A DNA stretch of 64,000 nucleotides, taken from NCBI RefSeq assembly GCF_000235505.1, contig NZ_JH379027.1, positions 186,001 to 250,000 on the forward strand. The letters are read 5' to 3'. The notes beneath the pieces are model-generated. The model was not told the DNA's origin and did not search any database. It worked only from the letters and a program-made list of their open reading frames with translations. Shown in pieces: positions 49,697-58,401 of this stretch (positions are counted from its first letter, which is position 1; every line of letters starts with the position of its first letter). The position numbers were made by a program, and so were the translations under genes. The DNA is from Hungatella hathewayi WAL-18680 (GTDB lineage: Bacteria > Bacillota > Clostridia > Lachnospirales > Lachnospiraceae).

Positions 49697-51679
49697 ATGA
49701 GCAATCTTGATACCATGTCAGTAAATGCAATCCGTGTCCTTTCGGCTGACGCGATTCAGAAGGCAAATTCCGGTCATCCGGGACTTCCGCTGGGGGCGGC
49801 GCCAATTGCATACGAACTTTGGGCTCATCATATGAACCACAATCCGGCGAACCCGCAGTGGGAGAATCGTGACCGCTTTATTCTGTCAGGCGGGCATGGC
49901 TCCATGCTGCTGTATTCTCTGTTACACCTGTTTGGTTACGGGGATTTGTCGAAAGAGGATATCATGAATTTCCGCCAGATGGGTTCTCTGACCCCAGGAC
50001 ATCCGGAGTACAGACATACCGTGGGTGTGGAAGCGACGACGGGACCGCTGGGAGCCGGCATGGGTATGGCGGTTGGTATGGCGATGGCAGAATCCCACCT
50101 TGCGGCTGTGTTTAATAAAGACGAGTATCCGGTTGTGGATCATTACACTTATGTGCTGGGCGGCGATGGCTGTATGATGGAAGGCATTTCCTCCGAGGCG
50201 TTTTCGCTGGCAGGGACGCTGGGGCTGTCGAAATTGATTGTATTTTATGATTCTAACCGGATTTCCATCGAGGGAAGTACGGATATTGCCTTTACGGAAA
50301 ATGTGCAGATGCGGATGGAAGCATTTGGTTTCCAGACGATTACGGTTGAGGATGGCAATGATTTGGAAGCCATTGGCCGTGCCATCGAGGAGGCGAAGGC
50401 GGACACCGAGAGACCGTCCTTCATTACCGTGAAGACGCAGATTGGTTATGGATGCCCGGCAAAGCAGGGCAAGGCCAGCGCCCACGGGGAGCCGCTGGGC
50501 GCTGAGAATGTATTGGCATTAAAAGAGAACCTGGGATGGCCGTCACAGGAGCCGTTCTATGTTCCGGAAGAGGTATATGAGAATTATCGGAACCTGGCGG
50601 ACGAGAAGGCGGAGACGGAAGCGGCCTGGAACGTGATGTTCGCGGCTTACTGTGAGGAATATCCGGAGATGGAGGAGCTGTGGAATCAGTATCATGATAC
50701 CAAAGCGGCGGAGAGTCTCTGGGATGATGAAACATTCTGGGCGCAGTCCGAGAAGCCGGATGCCACGAGAAATCTGTCCGGCAAGGCGTTAAATTATATG
50801 AAGGACAAGCTGCCGAACCTGTTTGGCGGTTCTGCGGATTTGGCTCCTTCCAACAAGACCAATATGTCCGGAGCCGGTGATTTCTCCAAGGAAACGCCGG
50901 AGGGACGCAACCTGCATTTCGGCGTCCGTGAGCTGGCGATGACGGCGATTGGAAACGGAATTATGCTTCACGGCGGCCTGCGGGCTTATGTGGCGACATT
51001 CTTCGTGTTCAGCGATTATGTGAAACCGATGGCCCGGCTGTCTGCCCTGATGGGAGTGCCGCTGACCTTTGTATTGACACATGACAGTATCGGCGTTGGC
51101 GAGGACGGACCGACCCATGAGCCGATTGAGCAGCTGGCGATGCTGAGAGCGATGTCCAATTTCCATGTGTTCCGTCCCTGTGACGCGGTGGAGACGGCGG
51201 CGGCCTGGTATTCGGCCGTGACATCGGAGAAGACTCCGACGGCTCTGGTGCTGACGAGACAGAACCTGGTGCCGATGGCGGGAAGCAGCAGGGATGCGCT
51301 GAAGGGCGGCTATGTCATCGACGACTGCGAGGGAATGGCGGACGTGATTCTTATGGCAAGCGGTTCCGAGGTGGAGTTGGCGGTGAAAGCGAAAGCCGTA
51401 CTGGAGAGCCAGGGCACGAAGGTGCGAGTGGTATCCATGCCGTGTATGGATTTGTTTGAGGAGCAGACGGAGGAATATAAGGAGTCCGTACTTCCGAAGG
51501 CAGTGAGAAAACGTGTGGCCATCGAGGCGCTCAGCGACTTTGGCTGGGGCAGATATGTAGGTCTGGACGGCGCTTATGTGACCATGAAGGGATTTGGCGC
51601 CAGCGGTCCGGCTGCGCAGCTGTTTGAGCATTTTGGCTTTACCGTGGACCATGTAGTTGCCACCGTAAAGGGATTATAA
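49697..51679 (+). CDS. tkt: Transketolase
   Basis: Thiamine diphosphate enzyme of the pentose phosphate pathway, moving two-carbon units between sugar phosphates. The 660-aa full-length protein has KANSGHPGLPLGAAPIAYEL, the TPP motif GDGCMMEGISSEAFSLAG...YDSN, the pyrimidine-domain HDSIGVGEDGPTHEPIEQLA, and a C-terminal transketolase domain. ATG after GGAGGATTTACCA. The glucokinase follows by 31 nt, probably in one operon. Confidence 0.97.
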   Translation: MSNLDTMSVNAIRVLSADAIQKANSGHPGLPLGAAPIAYELWAHHMNHNPANPQWENRDRFILSGGHGSMLLYSLLHLFGYGDLSKEDIMNFRQMGSLTPGHPEYRHTVGVEATTGPLGAGMGMAVGMAMAESHLAAVFNKDEYPVVDHYTYVLGGDGCMMEGISSEAFSLAGTLGLSKLIVFYDSNRISIEGSTDIAFTENVQMRMEAFGFQTITVEDGNDLEAIGRAIEEAKADTERPSFITVKTQIGYGCPAKQGKASAHGEPLGAENVLALKENLGWPSQEPFYVPEEVYENYRNLADEKAETEAAWNVMFAAYCEEYPEMEELWNQYHDTKAAESLWDDETFWAQSEKPDATRNLSGKALNYMKDKLPNLFGGSADLAPSNKTNMSGAGDFSKETPEGRNLHFGVRELAMTAIGNGIMLHGGLRAYVATFFVFSDYVKPMARLSALMGVPLTFVLTHDSIGVGEDGPTHEPIEQLAMLRAMSNFHVFRPCDAVETAAAWYSAVTSEKTPTALVLTRQNLVPMAGSSRDALKGGYVIDDCEGMADVILMASGSEVELAVKAKAVLESQGTKVRVVSMPCMDLFEEQTEEYKESVLPKAVRKRVAIEALSDFGWGRYVGLDGAYVTMKGFGASGPAAQLFEHFGFTVDHVVATVKGL

Positions 51680-51710
51680 GCACCAGACGAAGGATAAGGA
51701 GAATAGAATT

Positions 51711-52652
51711 ATGGGGAAGAAATGTATTGGTATTGATGTAGGTGGAACATCGGTGAAGATTGGCCTGTTCGAGATTGACGGGACTCTGGTTGACAAGTGG
51801 GAAGTGAAGACCCGCAAGGAAGAGCAGGGGAAATATATTCTGGAGGACGTGGCGGCTTCTATCAAGGAGCGGCTGGCGGACAAAGGGATTGAGCTGTCGG
51901 AGATAGCCGGAGCCGGAATCGGCGTTCCGGGACCGATTATGCCGGACGGTTATGTGGAAGTGTGCGTGAACCTGGGCTGGAGAGACAAGAATCCGGTGAA
52001 GGAGCTGCATGCACTCTTAGGCGTTCCGGTCCGCGCCGGCAATGACGCCAACGTGGCGGCTCTGGGTGAGATGTGGCAGGGCGGTGGTAAAGGATATACG
52101 GATATTGTGATGGTGACCCTTGGCACCGGCGTAGGCGGCGGCGTGATTATCGATGAGAAGATTATCGCCGGGAAGCATGGCCTTGGCGGCGAGATCGGTC
52201 ATATCCATATTCGTGATGAGGAGACGGAGCACTGCAACTGCGGCGGCGTGGGCTGTGTGGAGCAGATTGCATCGGCTACGGGCATCGCGAGAGAAGCCAG
52301 AAGGAAGATGGCGGCCAGCGATAAACCGTCTGCCCTCCGTGAATTTGGCGAGCACGTGACAGCCAAGAATGTGCTGGATGCGGCGAAAGCCGGAGATGAG
52401 CTGGCAGTGGACGTGATGGAGGTTGTAGGCCACTATCTGGGCCTTGCCCTGTCACAGCTTGCATTGACCGTGGACCCGGAGATTTTTGTCATCGGCGGCG
52501 GAGTATCCAAGGCGGGACAGTTCCTGATTGATGTGATTGATAAGCATTATGACAAATACATGGTGATTTCCAAGAACCGCCCAATCATTGGACTGGCCAC
52601 GCTGGGCAATGACGCGGGGATTTATGGGGCGGCCAGGTTGATATTGGATTAA
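51711..52652 (+). CDS. glcK: ROK family glucokinase
   Basis: Phosphorylates free glucose with ATP. The 313-aa protein has the ATP-binding CIGIDVGGTSVKIGLFEIDG, the catalytic GNDANVAALGEMW, and the ROK zinc motif CNCGGVGCVEQIAS preceded by GHIHI. No DNA-binding domain is present, so it is a kinase rather than a repressor. Free glucose from the beta-glucosidases in this window would feed it. ATG after AAGGAG. Confidence 0.94.
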   Translation: MGKKCIGIDVGGTSVKIGLFEIDGTLVDKWEVKTRKEEQGKYILEDVAASIKERLADKGIELSEIAGAGIGVPGPIMPDGYVEVCVNLGWRDKNPVKELHALLGVPVRAGNDANVAALGEMWQGGGKGYTDIVMVTLGTGVGGGVIIDEKIIAGKHGLGGEIGHIHIRDEETEHCNCGGVGCVEQIASATGIAREARRKMAASDKPSALREFGEHVTAKNVLDAAKAGDELAVDVMEVVGHYLGLALSQLALTVDPEIFVIGGGVSKAGQFLIDVIDKHYDKYMVISKNRPIIGLATLGNDAGIYGAARLILD

Positions 52653-52680
52653 TGAGTTGGTTGAGTTGGTTTACATAATA

Positions 52681-52721
52681 AAAGAACAGCTGCGGGATGT
52701 GTGGGCAGCTGTTCTTTTTTT
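52681..52721 (+). terminator. Terminator after glcK
   Basis: Perfect 12-bp stem AAAGAACAGCTG (52681-52692) and CAGCTGTTCTTT (52706-52717) followed by a T run to 52721. Its A-rich left side could also serve the converging GntR gene. Confidence 0.92.
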
Positions 52722-52729
52722 GTGTACGC

Positions 52730-53509
52730 TTATTGGCATTGCTGAATCGCATTCTGATAATCCGGGTCATAGTACCACTGTGGTGTTCCTTCCATGGCTA
52801 CCACAAAGGAATAGACTTCAGATAGTATCTTACATTCCAGATATTCTAACGGTCCCAGCTGGCACATGGCTTCTCTCTCCGTGTAGAAAAGAGGCGTGCC
52901 CGGAGCAATTTCTAAAAGCTGGGCGTCAATAAAATCTGCTTTGATGGCGGTCAGCCGCTCAATCCCCGTGGTGAAAGAAACATTATAATGTTTTTGTAGA
53001 AACAGATATAGGTCAAAAAACTTGTCGGTATATGCATCTAAATCCGGAAAGAAATCCGTGCGCAGATAATTGGTCATAATGCAGAAGGGGCGGTCCCCAT
53101 TGCATAGTACACGCTGGATGCGGAATACCTCGGTCTTCTCATTGACTCCCAGTGACTTGGCTGCTTTGGGAGGAGCGATAACGCGGTCTATCCAGGTTCC
53201 CTTGGAATAGGTGTAGCCCTGGTTGGAAAACTCTCCGGTAAGTGAGACGACATTGTGAAATTTCTGATAAATCTTGGAGAAACCGGGACTTTTTATATTG
53301 ACAACCTCCGTACCATGACCCTGTTTGACTCTGATAATTCCTTCACGGACTAACAGGTCTATGGCATGACGGACGGTGGTTCGACTAACATGAAATATTT
53401 TTTCCAGTTCACCTTCCGGTGGCAGGAAGGTGCCTACCGGATAAACATCATTATCAATATCTTCTTTTAACTTGTTATACACGACTTTATATGCTGGATA
53501 ACGTGCCAT
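52730..53509 (-). CDS. GntR/HutC family transcriptional regulator
   Basis: A 259-aa regulator. The N-terminal winged helix reads YNKLKEDIDNDVYPVGTFLPPEGELEKIFHVSRTTVRHAIDLLVREGII, typical of GntR. The C-terminal UTRA effector domain includes EVFRIQRVLCNGDRPFCIMTNYL and PLFYTEREAM. The ATG at 53507-53509 follows GGGAGATTGCTA; the longer in-frame form lacks a site. It is divergent from the sugar-acid operon, and the palindrome at 53693 is its likely operator. Confidence 0.92.
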   Translation of the reverse strand: MARYPAYKVVYNKLKEDIDNDVYPVGTFLPPEGELEKIFHVSRTTVRHAIDLLVREGIIRVKQGHGTEVVNIKSPGFSKIYQKFHNVVSLTGEFSNQGYTYSKGTWIDRVIAPPKAAKSLGVNEKTEVFRIQRVLCNGDRPFCIMTNYLRTDFFPDLDAYTDKFFDLYLFLQKHYNVSFTTGIERLTAIKADFIDAQLLEIAPGTPLFYTEREAMCQLGPLEYLECKILSEVYSFVVAMEGTPQWYYDPDYQNAIQQCQ

Positions 53510-53551
53510 TAGCAATCTCCCTCCCTGAAATACAGAAGTCATATTTATAAA

Positions 53552-53580
53552 GTATTGTACGGTGTATTTGTTAAAAAGTC
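53552..53580 (-). promoter_or_regulatory. Promoter of the GntR regulator gene
   Basis: Minus strand TTGACT (53575-53580), 17-nt spacer, TACAAT (53552-53557); one mismatch in each box. Confidence 0.8.
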
Positions 53581-53655
53581 AAATAGAAAGGCCGTAAAAT
53601 AATAAATATATACAAAATAGACAAAAAAGAGGTAGATATTTGGTAAAGATATCAG

Positions 53656-53684
53656 TTGAAAACAAATATTGGATTGATTACAAT
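53656..53684 (+). promoter_or_regulatory. Promoter of the GH28/dehydratase operon
   Basis: TTGAAA (53656-53661), 17-nt spacer, TACAAT (53679-53684), one mismatch in each box. Transcription would start near 53691. Confidence 0.8.
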
Positions 53685-53692
53685 GAAAACAT

Positions 53693-53710
53693 AAAACATA
53701 ATTATGTTTT
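53693..53710. promoter_or_regulatory. Perfect 18-bp palindrome, probable GntR operator
   Basis: AAAACATAATTATGTTTT is fully self-complementary and lies 8 nt past the -10 box, covering the predicted start of transcription. This is a classic place for a repressor. The adjacent divergent GntR/HutC gene is the natural candidate. Confidence 0.7.
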
Positions 53711-53759
53711 GGCGATATTAGAACAAATATGATGATTAATTTGTGATGGGGAGGACTTC

Positions 53760-55145
53760 ATGAAGGAAAAGGTTACGATGATAAAGCAGGATTATGTTCC
53801 AAGAGTGGCAAAAGAGAACCCTATTTATGAACTGAATTCCATGGACCAGTTGAGAGAGTCACCGCTATACACAGTTTCTGTCAATGGAACAAAGATTAGG
53901 ACATTCCATAATGAGTTTTTTGACTTTGCCCTGCCAGTGGTGGAGGAAGGAGAGTCACTGGATATAGAAGTTGTGGTAGACGATATATTTCAAAAAGCGG
54001 AGCTTCGGCCGGTAAACGCCGGATATGTGCCGGTGATAGAGGGAAATACGATAAAACTGCATTTGGATGAGCCGAAGAAGCTGGTTCTGGAACTGGATGA
54101 AGATCTGGAGTGCCCGTTGTATCTTCTTTGCTCTTACCGGATACCGAAACCGGAGCATGTTACCCATGAATTCAAGAAGGGGCAGGTCTATCAGATAGGA
54201 CGCTTGGAACTGCACACGGACGACGTGGTTTATCTGGAAGAAGGTAGTGTGGTCAGCGGCCAGTTCTATTCCAGAATGGCCAACCGGATACGGATTCTTG
54301 GAAATGGAATGCTGTATGGAGGGAATTGGCATTCCTGGTATGAGAATTCCGGGGAACAGATGATTGTCACCGTACTGGGAGATGATATCCGGATGGAGGG
54401 AATCACAGTGGTTGACGGCGGTTCCTGGCATGTGGTTCCGGTGGCAAGCAAAAATGTGGAGATTCAGAATGTCAATATCATGTCACGGGTGATAACTGGG
54501 GATGGAATGGATATTGTGGGCTGCGAGAATGTGACAGTGAGGGACTGCTTTATTCGTGCCAATGATGACTGCATCTCCATCAAGGCAGAGGAATTTCAGG
54601 ACCCATCGGGGTGCTGTGATGTGAAGCACATTTTAGTGGAGAATTGTATCTTCTGGAATGCGGAGTTTGGTAATACGCTTGAGATTGGCTATGAGACCAG
54701 ATGTGATGAAATCTCCGATGTGGTGTTCCGGAACTGTGATGTGGTCCACTGCCAGTATGAGGGCAATCAGAGCGGCGGTGTGCTGACCATTCACAATGCG
54801 GACAGAGCTTATATACATGATATTTTCTATGAGGATATTCGAATTGAGGACGCACAGGAGAAATTTATTGATATTAAGACACTGGATTCCAAATATTCCA
54901 GAGACCGGGTGCGGGGAATGATATGCGATATCTATTTTAAGAATATCAAAATTGTGGGCGGCCAGTTCCCTGTGTCAATTATCCGGGGATTTGAGATGCA
55001 GAATGAAGTCTGCCGGCCTCATGATTTTTATTTTGACAATGTGGAGATTCTGGGACAGAAGATGGAAAATGCCAATCAGTTAAGGATGGTGGTGGAACTG
55101 TCCAATGAACTGCATTTTACCGGAAATACTGCAGACGACAAATAA
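53760..55145 (+). CDS. GH28-like right-handed beta-helix glycoside hydrolase
   Basis: A 461-aa cytosolic enzyme (no signal peptide). Residues 30-160 form an N-terminal beta domain. Residues 170-440 show beta-helix rungs with Asn/Ile/Val/Cys periodicity. GH28-type acidic motifs are seen: GDGMDIVGC (247-255) and ANDDCISIK (267-275). This suits polygalacturonase-like, rhamnogalacturonan or related hydrolases; a GH49/GH110-like specificity cannot be excluded. First gene of the operon; ATG 5 nt after GGGGAGG. Acting inside the cell on an imported oligosaccharide is inference. Confidence 0.78.
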   Translation: MKEKVTMIKQDYVPRVAKENPIYELNSMDQLRESPLYTVSVNGTKIRTFHNEFFDFALPVVEEGESLDIEVVVDDIFQKAELRPVNAGYVPVIEGNTIKLHLDEPKKLVLELDEDLECPLYLLCSYRIPKPEHVTHEFKKGQVYQIGRLELHTDDVVYLEEGSVVSGQFYSRMANRIRILGNGMLYGGNWHSWYENSGEQMIVTVLGDDIRMEGITVVDGGSWHVVPVASKNVEIQNVNIMSRVITGDGMDIVGCENVTVRDCFIRANDDCISIKAEEFQDPSGCCDVKHILVENCIFWNAEFGNTLEIGYETRCDEISDVVFRNCDVVHCQYEGNQSGGVLTIHNADRAYIHDIFYEDIRIEDAQEKFIDIKTLDSKYSRDRVRGMICDIYFKNIKIVGGQFPVSIIRGFEMQNEVCRPHDFYFDNVEILGQKMENANQLRMVVELSNELHFTGNTADDK

Positions 55146-55182
55146 ATGTTCGTGATGAAAATGCGGAAATGGAGAAATCGGG

Positions 55183-56232
55183 ATGAAAGAATATCTGCTT
55201 GTGGGAACCTATACGACAACTGATGCGCCGGGGTGTGGGGAAGATACTGTCTGCGGCAAAGGTGTATATTGCTATTCCTACGATTCCGCGACGGGCCAGA
55301 TTGGGGATATGACAGATATGCTGGAGATGGAAAATCCGTCTTATCTGACGACAGACAAGTCGGGGAACCTGCTGTTTGCAGTGAATGAGACAGGGAATGC
55401 CAGTGTGGTAGTTCTGTGTTCGCAGAAAGAAGGAAAACTGGAAGTGGTGGACCGCCTGTCTTCCGGTGGAGCGGCGGCCTGCCATGTGGCATATGAAGAG
55501 AACCGGGGGCTGCTGGCGATAGCCAACTATATGAGTGGCAGCATGAGCATCGCGACGGTGCGGGACAGGCAGAAGCTGGAGCGTCGGCTTCACATCTGGT
55601 ACCAGGGGAAGGGAAGCATAGAAGCCAGGCAGGAAATGTCCCATGTACATAGCTGTCTGTTTTACGAGGATTATCTTTTGGTGGCGGACCTGGGACTGGA
55701 TAAGATTCATTTATACCGGATGGTAGACGGAGAGATAGAGTTTCTGGAGGATATTGGCACCAGGGCGGGAAGCGGGCCCAGGCATATGGCGGTTTACCGG
55801 GAAGGTGACGGCACATGGCTTTATGTGGTGAATGAACTGTCCTGCGATGTTTCGGTTTACAGGTTCCGAATGGGAGAGTTTCAGGAGATTCAGAGAGAAC
55901 CGCTTTATGACGGGCCGTTTGTGGAAGGCAGTCTGGCGGCCGACATTCATATAACCAAAAATGGAATTCTGTATACCTCCCTGCGTGGTGCCGATCAAAT
56001 CGTATGGTTTCAAATCCAGCATGGAAGCCTGAGACGAATGGGGAGTATGGACAGTGGCGGAGAGGGGCCGAGAAGTTTCTGCTTTGACAGGGAAGAACGG
56101 CATCTGATTGTAGCAAATCAGCTTTCCGGTAATCTGGCGGTGTATCCGATGGAGCGGGGAGTCGTACAAAAGGAAACTGTCATACACTTTCCGGTATCGG
56201 TACCAGTAAAGGTTTTGACGGTTCAGGGATAG
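55183..56232 (+). CDS. Lactonase family beta-propeller protein
   Basis: A 349-aa seven-bladed propeller of the 6-phosphogluconolactonase/YbhE lactonase family. It starts KEYLLVGTYTT and has repeated blade motifs such as NPSYLTTDKSGNLLFAVNE, GAAACHVAYEENRGLLAIANY, SHVHSC, GPRHMAVYREGDGTWLYVVNEL and GPRSFCFDREERHLIVANQLSGN. Such enzymes open sugar lactones to acids. Between a hydrolase and an SDR, a sugar-lactone step fits better than the pentose phosphate pathway. Confidence 0.85.
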   Translation: MKEYLLVGTYTTTDAPGCGEDTVCGKGVYCYSYDSATGQIGDMTDMLEMENPSYLTTDKSGNLLFAVNETGNASVVVLCSQKEGKLEVVDRLSSGGAAACHVAYEENRGLLAIANYMSGSMSIATVRDRQKLERRLHIWYQGKGSIEARQEMSHVHSCLFYEDYLLVADLGLDKIHLYRMVDGEIEFLEDIGTRAGSGPRHMAVYREGDGTWLYVVNELSCDVSVYRFRMGEFQEIQREPLYDGPFVEGSLAADIHITKNGILYTSLRGADQIVWFQIQHGSLRRMGSMDSGGEGPRSFCFDREERHLIVANQLSGNLAVYPMERGVVQKETVIHFPVSVPVKVLTVQG

Positions 56233-56269
56233 TGATTAAGTGATTAGACGACAGAAGAGAGGAGATAAC

Positions 56270-57091
56270 GTGGAGAGAAAAAAAGCGCTTGTGACTGGCG
56301 GAAGCCGGGGAATTGGAAGAGGAATTGTGGTATGTCTGGCAAGAGCTGGATATGATGTGGTTTTTTCCTATAACAGCAAGGAGGAGGAAGCCATTGAGAC
56401 AAAGCAGATGGCGGAAAATGCCGGAGGGACCTGCTATTATCATCAGGCTTCTTTGGAAAATCCCGGCGTGGGACAGGAACTGGTACATACGGCCATACGG
56501 GAGCTGGGAGGATTGGATTTACTTGTCAACAATGCGGGAATCACGGTGTTTGAGTCCATTCTGGATTTGAGCTGGGAGAATGTACAGCGATTGACGAATC
56601 TGGATTTTCTGAACTATCTGTTCATGGCGAAGGAGGCGGCAGGTTATATGGTGGAACATAAGGTGCATGGCTCCATCATCAACATTACCTCCTCAAGGGG
56701 GCAGCGGGCGTATCCGGAAGATGCCGTATACGGAGGAATTAAGGCAGCTATCAACCGGGCTTCCCAATCCATGGCCCTGGACCTTGCGCCATATAAGATT
56801 CGGGTTAACTGCGTAGCACCGGGCGCTATCTGTATCCGTACGGCGGAGGAGTTGAAGGCGGAGAATCGAACGGAACTGCTGGGCTTCTGGGAACAGCTGG
56901 GGCCGAGAATTCCCATGGAGCGCAACGGAACGCCGGAGGATATCGGCAATGCCGTGGTATGGCTGGCGGATGATAAGGCCGGATATATCACTGGGGAAGT
57001 GCTACGGGTGGATGGCGGACTTATTCTGGCAGGTATGCCGGAGATGATAGAACCAGGACAAACGGACTGGGGTGGAAAGAAGCGGGGGTAA
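56270..57091 (+). CDS. SDR family NAD(P)-dependent oxidoreductase
   Basis: A 273-aa classical short-chain dehydrogenase. The cofactor motif is TGGSRGIG (9-16), NNAG at 87-90, and the catalytic Ser141/142, Tyr154 and Lys158 are seen in ITSSRGQRAYPEDAVYGGIKAA. GTG start 56270 with AGAGGAG upstream. SDR members of this kind include glucose/galactose 1-dehydrogenases that make aldonolactones and also sugar-acid oxidoreductases. The lactonase next door favours the first, as inference. Confidence 0.88.
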   Translation: MERKKALVTGGSRGIGRGIVVCLARAGYDVVFSYNSKEEEAIETKQMAENAGGTCYYHQASLENPGVGQELVHTAIRELGGLDLLVNNAGITVFESILDLSWENVQRLTNLDFLNYLFMAKEAAGYMVEHKVHGSIINITSSRGQRAYPEDAVYGGIKAAINRASQSMALDLAPYKIRVNCVAPGAICIRTAEELKAENRTELLGFWEQLGPRIPMERNGTPEDIGNAVVWLADDKAGYITGEVLRVDGGLILAGMPEMIEPGQTDWGGKKRG

Positions 57092-57097
57092 TGAGAC

Positions 57098-58330
57098 ATG
57101 AGTGTAATGATAAGGGATGTGAGAACCATTTGCTGTGCTCCGGAAGGCATTAATCTGGTGACAGTTAAGATTGAGACAACAGAGCCGGGACTTTATGGAA
57201 TCGGCTGTGCCACGTTTGCACATCGGCATCTGGCGGTGGTGACAGCCGTGGAGGAGTATTTAAAGCCCTTTTTGATCGGTAAGGATGTCTCTTATATAGA
57301 GGATATCTGGCAGACAGCTATGGGGATGAGCTATTGGAGAAACGGGCCGGTGTTAAATAATGCATTGTCCGGTGTGGACATGGCGCTATGGGATATCAAG
57401 GGAAAGATGGCGGGTATGCCATTATACCAGCTGTTTGGCGGAAAATGCCGGGAGGCGGTACCCTGCTATACCCATGCGGAAGGAAATTCTGTGGAGGATG
57501 CCGTTGAGAAGGTAGCATACTTGAAAGAGAACGGTTACCGCTATGTCCGCGCGCAGGCAGGGGGATACGGCGGGAATGAGATGATTCACCAGCCGCCGGA
57601 AGGAGCGTTATCCGGAGCTTACTATGACCCGAAGGTCTATATGAGAAAAACCATAAAACTGTTTGAAAAACTGCGGGATACCTTCGGAGACGAACTGGAG
57701 CTGTGCCACGATGTGCATGAGCGTCTGGCCCCGGTGGATGCGGTTGGGTTCGCAAAACAGATGGAGCAGTTTCAGTTGTTCTTCCTGGAAGATATTCTGC
57801 CACCGGAGCAGGTGGGCTGGTTTGAACGGATTCGCAGCCAGACGGTGACACCATTGGCTATGGGGGAACTGTTTAACAATCCGAATGAGTGGATGGACCT
57901 GATAAAGAACAGAAGAATTGATTACATCCGTGTGCATTTAAGTCAGATTGGCGGCATCACGCCGGCCAGAAAATTGATAGCGCTCTGTGATGCATTTGGA
58001 GTGAGAACGGCATGGCACGGGCCGGTTGACTTAACGCCGGTGGGACACGCTGTGAACGCCCATCTGGATATCTCTTCACCAAACTTTGGGATTCAGGAAT
58101 GGTCGGATAGTATCTGTGGCTTTTTCGCAGACAGAAATCCGGAGGCACTGGAAGAGATATTCCCGGGAATGCCAAAAGTGAAACAGGGATACATTTACCT
58201 AAATGATAAACCGGGTATCGGCGTGGACATCAATGAGGAGGCGGCCGGGAAGTTCCCATGTTCCAGCGAAGTCGTAACATGGAGCTGGATGCTTCCAAAA
58301 CTTCCGGATGGAACATCGGTAAGACCGTAA
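57098..58330 (+). CDS. Enolase-superfamily sugar-acid dehydratase (ManD/RspA type)
   Basis: A 410-aa mandelate racemase/enolase-superfamily protein. Metal ligands are Asp205, Glu231 and Glu257, spaced exactly as in D-mannonate dehydratase (26 and 26 residues), with His207 two residues after the first ligand as in the ManD active site. It also has HLSQIGGITPARKL and AWHGPVDLTPVGHA. It would dehydrate an aldonic acid such as mannonate or gluconate to a 2-keto-3-deoxy acid. RspA-like members can have very low activity, so the substrate is not assured. ATG start 6 nt after the SDR stop. Confidence 0.88.
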   Translation: MSVMIRDVRTICCAPEGINLVTVKIETTEPGLYGIGCATFAHRHLAVVTAVEEYLKPFLIGKDVSYIEDIWQTAMGMSYWRNGPVLNNALSGVDMALWDIKGKMAGMPLYQLFGGKCREAVPCYTHAEGNSVEDAVEKVAYLKENGYRYVRAQAGGYGGNEMIHQPPEGALSGAYYDPKVYMRKTIKLFEKLRDTFGDELELCHDVHERLAPVDAVGFAKQMEQFQLFFLEDILPPEQVGWFERIRSQTVTPLAMGELFNNPNEWMDLIKNRRIDYIRVHLSQIGGITPARKLIALCDAFGVRTAWHGPVDLTPVGHAVNAHLDISSPNFGIQEWSDSICGFFADRNPEALEEIFPGMPKVKQGYIYLNDKPGIGVDINEEAAGKFPCSSEVVTWSWMLPKLPDGTSVRP

Positions 58331-58401
58331 CAGAAATGAGAATCAGGGTTACGTTTCCCATTGCGGGATTCATAATAAATCAAAAAAAGGAGAAGAAGTT
58401 T

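Noticed and set aside
50789-51652. A 287-codon minus-strand frame inside transketolase
   Set aside because: Antisense shadow of a highly conserved gene; the translation is His/Arg-rich and shows no domain.
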